Assembly (NCBI RefSeq): GCF_001931485.1 | Contig: NZ_MSDV01000022.1 | Span: 1 to 64,000 of the forward strand | Source: Burkholderia sp. SRS-W-2-2016 | GTDB taxonomy: Bacteria; Pseudomonadota; Gammaproteobacteria; Burkholderiales; Burkholderiaceae | Length of the DNA: 64,000 nt | Direction of reading: 5' to 3' | Part shown: positions 58,872 to 64,000 of the stretch, in pieces | How the letters are laid out: each line of letters opens with the position of its first letter | Numbering within the stretch: the stretch's first letter is position 1 | Translations under genes and position numbers: made by a program | The notes under the pieces: generated by a model | Database searches by the model: none | Seen by the model: only the letters and a program-made list of their open reading frames with translations | Told to the model about the DNA's origin: nothing

Positions 58872-59747
58872 TCAGGCGCTCCGGTCGAGTACGAAGTCGT
58901 AGCGCGCTTCGCGGAACGGGCCGTCGAAACCGAAGCGCCGTGCGAGTTCGTGATCCGCGGGCCGCTCGCAATAATCGACCAGCAACGACGGCTTCACGCC
59001 GAACACCGCATCCGAGCCCAGATATTCGTCCTCGTGATCGAACACGTGCGTGACCAGCGTGCGATGACCGGGCGCGTCGATCATGAAGTGCAGATGCGCG
59101 GGCCGCCAAGGGTGCCGCCCGGTCGCGTTGAGCATGCGGCCCACCGGACCGTCGGTCGGAATCGGATAGCTGACCGGCACGATCGTCGAGATCGCGTAGC
59201 GGCCTTCGGCGTCGGTACGGAAGCGGCCGCGCAGATTGCCGTGCGGCTGTTCGGTGTCCTGACCGGAGTACATGCCGTTCTCGGCGGTCTGCCATACGTC
59301 GAGCACCGCATTGGCGAGCGGCGCGCCGTCGGTCGACGTTACACGGCCGTGCACGAGTGCCGGCGTGCCCGGGCTCAGCGCGATGTTCTCGCCGTACGCG
59401 CGCTCGGGCATCCCTTGAATGTAGAACGGGCCGAACACGGTGGTGTCGGTCGCGCCGGTCGCAAGACGGTGGTTGATCGCATCGACCAGCATCGATACGC
59501 CCAATGTATCGGACAGCAGAATAAATTCCTGACGCACGACGTCGTCGCACATCTTGCCGGTGTCGGTCAGGAAGCGGATCGCCGTCATCCATTCCGCTTC
59601 GGTCGGTTCGACTTCGCGCACGAATGCATGCATGTGCCGCACGAGCGCCTGCATCATTGTGCGCAGCCGTTCGTCGGGCGTGTTCGCGAAGCTCGCGACG
59701 ACCTGCTCGGTCAACGCCTGTTCGGTGTCCTTGTTATCGGTCGACAT
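58872..59747 (-). CDS. Intradiol ring-cleavage dioxygenase, hydroxyquinol 1,2-dioxygenase-like
   Basis: A 291-residue intradiol dioxygenase with an N-terminal dimer-forming helical domain (LRTMMQALVRHMHAFVREVE). The Fe(III) ligands can be placed as Tyr, Tyr, His, His in RYAISTIVPVSYPIP and RPAHLHFMI. The second ATG is used, since GGAGGAAGAC precedes it. It should open hydroxyquinol (1,2,4-benzenetriol) to maleylacetate and so merges with the hydroquinone route made by the upstream genes, giving the operon two ways to reach maleylacetate. Confidence 0.9.
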   Translation of the reverse strand: MSTDNKDTEQALTEQVVASFANTPDERLRTMMQALVRHMHAFVREVEPTEAEWMTAIRFLTDTGKMCDDVVRQEFILLSDTLGVSMLVDAINHRLATGATDTTVFGPFYIQGMPERAYGENIALSPGTPALVHGRVTSTDGAPLANAVLDVWQTAENGMYSGQDTEQPHGNLRGRFRTDAEGRYAISTIVPVSYPIPTDGPVGRMLNATGRHPWRPAHLHFMIDAPGHRTLVTHVFDHEDEYLGSDAVFGVKPSLLVDYCERPADHELARRFGFDGPFREARYDFVLDRSA

Positions 59748-59810
59748 GTCTTCCTCCATGATTGTTTTCGGCAGCGCGACGGGGCGCGGTACGTCGCGAT
59801 ACAGCGCCGC

Positions 59811-60878
59811 TCACGCCGGCTCCGCTCCCTGCCACGCGCGTTGCAGCAACGCGCGAATCGCCGCGCGCTCCACCGGCCGCGGGTTCGCATACGGATTCTT
59901 GCAGGCGAGATCGGCCGCTTCGTCGAGTCCCTGCTCGGGCATCCCAATCTGTTCCAGCGCGGCCGGAATCCCCAGCTTGCGATTCAACTCGAACAGCAGC
60001 GGCCCCGCATCGGCCGCCTGCGTGCCGCCGAGCGCGCGCGCGACGCGCGTCAGCGCATCCGCGGCGGCGGTGTGGTTGTAGTGCGCGGTATGCGGCAGCA
60101 TCGCCGCATGGGTCTGCGCGTGCGGCAGATTGAACGTGCCGCCGAGCGTATGACAAAGCTTGTGGTGCAGCGCCATCCCGACCGCGCCGAGACAAGTGCC
60201 CGCGAGCCATGCGCCATACAGCGCGCGGCTGCGCGCTTCGCGATCGGACGGCGAGCGCACGATTACCGGCAGCGCTTCGCCGAGCGCGCGGATTGCTTCC
60301 TCGGCCATCAGACTGATCACCGGGTTCGCGTCTTCCGCATACAGCGCCTCGACCGCGTGCGCCATCGCATTGATGCCCGACGCCGCCGAAATAGGCGCGG
60401 GCAGCGTCAACGTCAGCGACGGATCGTAAATCACGGTGCGCGGCAGCACGCGCATATCGCGGCCGGTGCGCTTCAGACGTCCTTCGGTGAGGCCGTAGAT
60501 CGGCGTCATCTCGGAGCCCGCGTAGGTGGTCGGCACCGCGAGGATCGGCAGCGACGATTCGAGCGCAATCGCTTTACCGAGCCCGACCGTCGACCCGCCG
60601 CCCACCGCGACACAGCAATCGGCATCGAGCGCGGCGGCCTTATCGCGCGCCGCCCGCGCGACTTCGACCGGCACATGCATCACCGCTTCGGCGTGCACGC
60701 CGGCCGCGCGCGCGCCGAGCACGCGCGCGACTTCATCGGCCAATGCATGCTGCTCGGGCGTCGCGAGGATCAGCGCGCGCCGCGCGCCGAGCCGTTCGAT
60801 TTCGGCGGGCAGCGCGGCGAGCCCGCCCCATTCGAACACCACGCGCGACGGCGTGCCCTGATAGACGAAGCGCTCCAT
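59811..60878 (-). CDS. Maleylacetate reductase
   Basis: A 355-residue iron-containing-alcohol-dehydrogenase-family protein. NAD-binding GGGSTVGLGKAIAL and TTYAGSEMTPIYG are typical of maleylacetate reductases, as is GINAMAHAVEALY. A GAGG site supports the internal ATG (MERFVYQG). It reduces maleylacetate to 3-oxoadipate with NAD(P)H. It lies 7 bases after the aldehyde dehydrogenase. Confidence 0.92.
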   Translation of the reverse strand: MERFVYQGTPSRVVFEWGGLAALPAEIERLGARRALILATPEQHALADEVARVLGARAAGVHAEAVMHVPVEVARAARDKAAALDADCCVAVGGGSTVGLGKAIALESSLPILAVPTTYAGSEMTPIYGLTEGRLKRTGRDMRVLPRTVIYDPSLTLTLPAPISAASGINAMAHAVEALYAEDANPVISLMAEEAIRALGEALPVIVRSPSDREARSRALYGAWLAGTCLGAVGMALHHKLCHTLGGTFNLPHAQTHAAMLPHTAHYNHTAAADALTRVARALGGTQAADAGPLLFELNRKLGIPAALEQIGMPEQGLDEAADLACKNPYANPRPVERAAIRALLQRAWQGAEPA

Positions 60879-60885
60879 ACGCACC

Positions 60886-62352
60886 TCAGCGTTTGAAATG
60901 CGGCGGCACCTGACCGTCGACGTTGACCCACACCGACCGCGCTTCGGTGTAGTCGTGCATCGCCTCGAAGCCCATCTCGCGGCCGTAGCCCGACTGACCG
61001 ACGCCGCCGAACGGGCTGCCCGGATTCACGCGCTTGTAGCAGTTGACCCAGCACATGCCCGCGTTAATCTGCGCGGCCATCTTGTGCGCGCGCGACAGAT
61101 CGCGGGTCCACAGACCGCTGCCGAGACCGTATTCGGTGCCGTTCGCGATCGCCAGCGCTTCTTCGTCGCTGCCGAAACGCAGCACCGTGACGAACGGGCC
61201 GAACACTTCTTCCTGCGCGACGCGGTCTTTCGTGCTCGCCGCTTCGACGATGGTCGGACGCACGTAGTAGCCGTTCGCGAGCGCGGCATCCTGAGGCGCG
61301 CTGCCGCCGGTCAATACGCGGCCGCCTTGTTGACGCGCGACATCGACGAATTGCAGCACACGTTCCTGATGCTGCTTCGACGTCAGCGGTCCCATTTCGG
61401 TGTTCGGGTCGAGCGGATTGCCGAGCCGGATCGACGATGCAAGCGACACGAATCGTTCGAGGAACTGATCGGCGATGCGCTCGTGCAGCACCAGCCGCGA
61501 GCCGGCGATACACGCCTGCCCCTGGTTGTGGAAGATCGCCCACGCGGCGCCGTTGATCGCGGCGTCGAGATTCGCGTCGTCGAACACGATGTTCGCGCCC
61601 TTGCCGCCCAGTTCGAGCTGCACGCGCTTCAGATTGCCCTGCGATGCCTCGACGATGCGCCGGCCGGTCGCGGTCGAACCGGTGAACGCGATCTTGCCGA
61701 CGCCCGGATGTTCGGCGAGCCGCTGCCCGGCGGTATGCCCATAGCCGGCGACGATATTGACGACGCCCGCCGGAAAACCGACCTCGGCCATCAGCTCGAC
61801 AATCCGCAGCGTCGACAGCGGCGTGATCTCCGACGGCTTCAACACCACCGTATTGCCGGCCGCGAGCGCCGGGCCCATCTTCCAGCTGGTGAACATCAGC
61901 GGGAAATTCCACGGCACGATCTGCCCGACCACGCCGATCGGCGCGCGCTGCACGTAGTTCAGGAAACCGGTTTCGACCGGGATCACCGAGCCTTGCAGCT
62001 TGTCGGCCATCCCGCCGAAGTAGCGGAAGCACGCGGCGGTGCGCGGCACGTCGAGGCCGCGCGAATCGCGGATCGGGTGACCGGTGTCGAGCGATTCGAG
62101 TTGCGCGAGTTCTTCGGCGTTCGCTTCGATCGCGTCGGCGAGTTTCAGCAGCAGGCGGCCGCGTTCGGCGGCGGGCAGCGCGGCCCACTTCGGGAACGCG
62201 CGGGTCGCGGCGGCTACCGCGAGATCGACGTCGGCGGCGGTGGCCGCGGCGATCTTCGTAATCAGCGAGCCGTCGTGCGGATTGAGCACGTCGATCGTGC
62301 CGCCTTCGACGGCGTCGGTGAAGCGGCCGTCGATGAACAATTGGGTTTGCAT
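60886..62352 (-). CDS. Aldehyde dehydrogenase, 4-hydroxymuconic semialdehyde dehydrogenase-like
   Basis: A 488-residue ALDH. Motifs: VPWNFPLMFTSWKMGPALAA, FTGSTATGRRI, LELGGKGANIVF (Glu) and NQGQACIAGSRLV (Cys). The start MQTQLFIDGRF is used. In 4-hydroxyacetophenone, 4-nitrophenol and hydroquinone clusters an ALDH at this position oxidises 4-hydroxymuconic semialdehyde to maleylacetate. The gene order here is the same, so that assignment is likely. Confidence 0.9.
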   Translation of the reverse strand: MQTQLFIDGRFTDAVEGGTIDVLNPHDGSLITKIAAATAADVDLAVAAATRAFPKWAALPAAERGRLLLKLADAIEANAEELAQLESLDTGHPIRDSRGLDVPRTAACFRYFGGMADKLQGSVIPVETGFLNYVQRAPIGVVGQIVPWNFPLMFTSWKMGPALAAGNTVVLKPSEITPLSTLRIVELMAEVGFPAGVVNIVAGYGHTAGQRLAEHPGVGKIAFTGSTATGRRIVEASQGNLKRVQLELGGKGANIVFDDANLDAAINGAAWAIFHNQGQACIAGSRLVLHERIADQFLERFVSLASSIRLGNPLDPNTEMGPLTSKQHQERVLQFVDVARQQGGRVLTGGSAPQDAALANGYYVRPTIVEAASTKDRVAQEEVFGPFVTVLRFGSDEEALAIANGTEYGLGSGLWTRDLSRAHKMAAQINAGMCWVNCYKRVNPGSPFGGVGQSGYGREMGFEAMHDYTEARSVWVNVDGQVPPHFKR

Positions 62353-62440
62353 GAAGAGTCCTCGGGAAAGGCGGGCGCGGCTGGGCCGCGCCTGAGGTGC
62401 AGATTGATGCTCGGACAACGCGCGGAAGAAACCGCGCGTT

Positions 62441-62480
62441 CAGAAGCTCAGAAGCTCAGAAGCTCAGAAGCTCAGAAGCT
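62441..62480. repeat. Five-copy 8-base tandem repeat
   Basis: CAGAAGCT is repeated exactly five times up to the stop codon of the hydroquinone dioxygenase large subunit (62480-62482). It fills part of the 127-base gap before the semialdehyde dehydrogenase. It can slip or form structure and may tune the operon. Confidence 0.93.
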
Positions 62481-63499
62481 CAGAAATCGACCGGATACGG
62501 CTTCAGTTCGCCGCTCTCATAACGCTTCGGCAGATTCGGCGTCGCGTTCTCCCACACCAGTAGCATCGAGCGCTTGGTCGAATAACCCTGGTGACGGATA
62601 TCGGCCGGCATCGCGCAGATATCGCCCGCGCGCATCGTGATCCGCGCGCGCGGCGCGCCGGTGTTCTTGTCGCCGATATCCCAGACAATTTCGTCCGACA
62701 GTTGCAGGAACCACTCGACCCGGTCGTTGCCGTGGAACACCGGCAGGATGTATTCCTCGGTGGTCGGGCAGAACAGGCTCTGGCCGCACACCGACGTAAC
62801 CGACGGATTCCACGTGACATCCGAGCGCGACAGGTACTTGAACAGATTGAACGCGTGCAGCTGGCCCTCGAAGCCGGGCTCGACGTGCACTTCCGGTTCG
62901 TCCTGAGTCACGTCGGCGAACGCGCGGTTGACCGGCAGATCGTTGCGCAGCGGCGAGTCGCCTTCGAGGCCCGGCATACGGCGCGTCGCAATCCGCGAGC
63001 GCTCGATCGCCGCTTCGTTCTCGCCGTGCTTGCGGCCGAACGCAGTGCCGGTTTCCTCGGGCGCGGCGAACGGATCGAAGCCTTCGTTGGTCCAGTCGTG
63101 CAGGATCGCCTTGAAGGTCGCCATGATGGTCGGCGTTTCGAAGGTCTCCGAATAATCGACGCCCGCTTCCTTCATGATGCCGTTGAACGAACCCGCGTAC
63201 ATGTCGACCTTGCCGTAGTGGTTACGCGTGCCGAACACGTGGTCGAAGTTGACCCAGCCGTAGAAGAAGCCCCACGCGACGTCGCGCATCATCGCGCGCA
63301 GGAATGCGTCGGCGGGTACCGCGTGGGTGCGGGTCTGGCCTTTGGCCGGCCATTGAATCTTGACGAAGTACTCGTCGCGCATGAATTCGAACGCGCCGAG
63401 CGTGAAGCGGCGATAGCCGGTCACCGCGTCGGGTGCGCTCGCGCGGACGGTGTCGGCGGCGAAGCCGGCCGGATGATCGAGGGTGTCGAGGGATGCCAT
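62480..63499 (-). CDS. hapD: Hydroquinone 1,2-dioxygenase large subunit
   Basis: A 339-residue cupin-type subunit, the length of the HapD/PnpD-type large subunit. The iron ligand residues known for this enzyme class fall at identical numbers here: H256, N258 and E262 in PVFHGNDRVEW, and H303 in ADIRHQGY. Other marks: FGAFEF-like LGAFEFMRDEYFVKIQ near the start. With the small subunit upstream it opens hydroquinone to 4-hydroxymuconic semialdehyde using Fe(II) and O2. It is 42 bases from the small-subunit gene. Confidence 0.92.
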   Translation of the reverse strand: MASLDTLDHPAGFAADTVRASAPDAVTGYRRFTLGAFEFMRDEYFVKIQWPAKGQTRTHAVPADAFLRAMMRDVAWGFFYGWVNFDHVFGTRNHYGKVDMYAGSFNGIMKEAGVDYSETFETPTIMATFKAILHDWTNEGFDPFAAPEETGTAFGRKHGENEAAIERSRIATRRMPGLEGDSPLRNDLPVNRAFADVTQDEPEVHVEPGFEGQLHAFNLFKYLSRSDVTWNPSVTSVCGQSLFCPTTEEYILPVFHGNDRVEWFLQLSDEIVWDIGDKNTGAPRARITMRAGDICAMPADIRHQGYSTKRSMLLVWENATPNLPKRYESGELKPYPVDF

Positions 63500-63541
63500 G
63501 TTCTGTCTCCTGATGGGGCGGATGATCGTTCGGGATGCGTA

Positions 63542-64000
63542 TCAATGCAGGCAGATATCGGCCCACTTCTGCACCGACAGCTCGCCGGCCATCGTCTGCA
63601 CCAGCGCGGCGCCCGGCTTCTGCGCGGTGAAGCGGTACGCGCAGCCGGCCGGCAGCAGCGACTGATGACCGCGCCGCAGCACCACGTGGCCCATCGCGCG
63701 GCCGGCGGGTTGCGCACCGGCGCCGGCGCTGACCGTGCCGTTGCCGCTTTGCGGCGGGGTATCGAGCTTGATGAAATCGATCCGTACTTCACCGTCCATC
63801 TGGATCGCGAACTCGTCGTGCGCGCACGCGAACCACGGCGATTGACCTTCGGTGCGCAGCACCTCGATCACGTAGTCGAGGTTCTTGCCGACCACGACTT
63901 TCTCGTACGGCGCCGACTTCGCGGCGACTTCGAACACGTTGGAGAACACGTAGTGGCGGGCGTCGCCGGTGGTGATTTCGATCTCGCCCTTGCGGTAGCC
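63542..64000 (-). CDS. hapC: Hydroquinone 1,2-dioxygenase small subunit (partial)
   Basis: The frame is open to the window edge, so the start lies outside; 152 residues are visible. It reads GYRKGEIEITTGDARHYVFS at the edge, then NVFEVAAKSAPYEKVVVGKN, then cupin strands (FACAHDEFAIQMDGEV, RGHQSLLPAGCAYRF). This is the small subunit of the two-component hydroquinone dioxygenase; it stabilises and partly shapes the active site of the large subunit. The usual small-subunit length is about 165-170 residues, so only a few are missing. Confidence 0.9.
   Translation of the reverse strand, partial: GYRKGEIEITTGDARHYVFSNVFEVAAKSAPYEKVVVGKNLDYVIEVLRTEGQSPWFACAHDEFAIQMDGEVRIDFIKLDTPPQSGNGTVSAGAGAQPAGRAMGHVVLRRGHQSLLPAGCAYRFTAQKPGAALVQTMAGELSVQKWADICLH

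Noticed and set aside
58950-62640. Two very long plus-strand open frames (648 and 580 residues) opposite the hydroquinone genes
   Set aside because: They are antisense to well-identified enzymes, rich in Arg/His/Ala as expected for the complementary strand of GC-rich genes, and have no recognisable domains.

Overview
The window looks like a chromosomal or megaplasmid segment of a Burkholderiaceae bacterium (Burkholderia, Paraburkholderia or Caballeronia type). The reasons are high GC, two Burkholderia-type general porins, a DUF4148 secreted protein, many MFS carriers of the AAHS type and dense aromatic or amide catabolism islands. No rRNA, tRNA, CRISPR array or intact mobile element was seen. 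Genes are packed in operons with many 1-11 base overlaps.

Layout. (1) 1-189 is the tail of etfA. (2) 1.07-16.95 kb is a divergent catabolic island around a GntR/UTRA regulator. The minus arm carries a LeuCD-like hydratase, an FAD dehydrogenase, a KRCGH-type C-C lyase and a porin. The plus arm carries an MmgE/PrpD protein, an isochorismatase-like amidase, two PuuE/imidase-like deacetylase-fold hydrolases, an Asp/Glu-racemase-fold protein, a VanA-like Rieske oxygenase, an SDR, a VanB-like reductase and an AAHS transporter, and ends in a strong terminator. I read this as a possible route from a cyclic imide or lactam through a half-amide and a dicarboxylate to a malate and then pyruvate; this is inference. 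(3) 17.36-23.37 kb is a glycerol-type ABC importer, glpSTPQUV. (4) 23.6-28.6 kb holds an acyltransferase/SGNH protein, a dead IS3 transposase remnant, a LuxR-type regulator, a small secreted protein and a CBS-BON protein.

(5) 28.7-43.45 kb is a second catabolic island under a GntR/FCD regulator. It contains an alpha/beta hydrolase, two small 2Fe-2S ferredoxins, an unknown 99-residue protein, an ornithine-cyclodeaminase-like enzyme, a TerC protein, a large carboxylate/ion-type transporter, a 2Fe-2S/FAD reductase, an HbpS/GlcG protein, an aldehyde dehydrogenase, a heme-oxygenase-like diiron (HDO) protein with all six diiron ligands, a porin, an MFS carrier and an amidase. Six copies of a 13-base element (two GTATAC-like half-units, 7-base period) lie in front of the regulator and the operon leaders and appear to define one regulon. 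The substrate is not known to me; this is the second strong candidate for an undescribed pathway.

(6) 44.1-48.1 kb is a polar amino-acid ABC importer with a TauD/TfdA-type dioxygenase. (7) 48.5-54.5 kb is a gamma-glutamyltransferase-like / MFS / GAF / MFS operon divergent from a GntR/FCD regulator with two TGAACCA...TGGTTCA operators. (8) 54.6-57.1 kb has an HxlR regulator, a divergent GST and an APC permease. (9) 57.3-64.0 kb is a hydroquinone ortho-cleavage operon: hydroquinone dioxygenase small (partial) and large subunits, semialdehyde dehydrogenase, maleylacetate reductase, intradiol dioxygenase, YCII protein, Rieske ferredoxin and AraC regulator. It converts hydroquinone to 3-oxoadipate.
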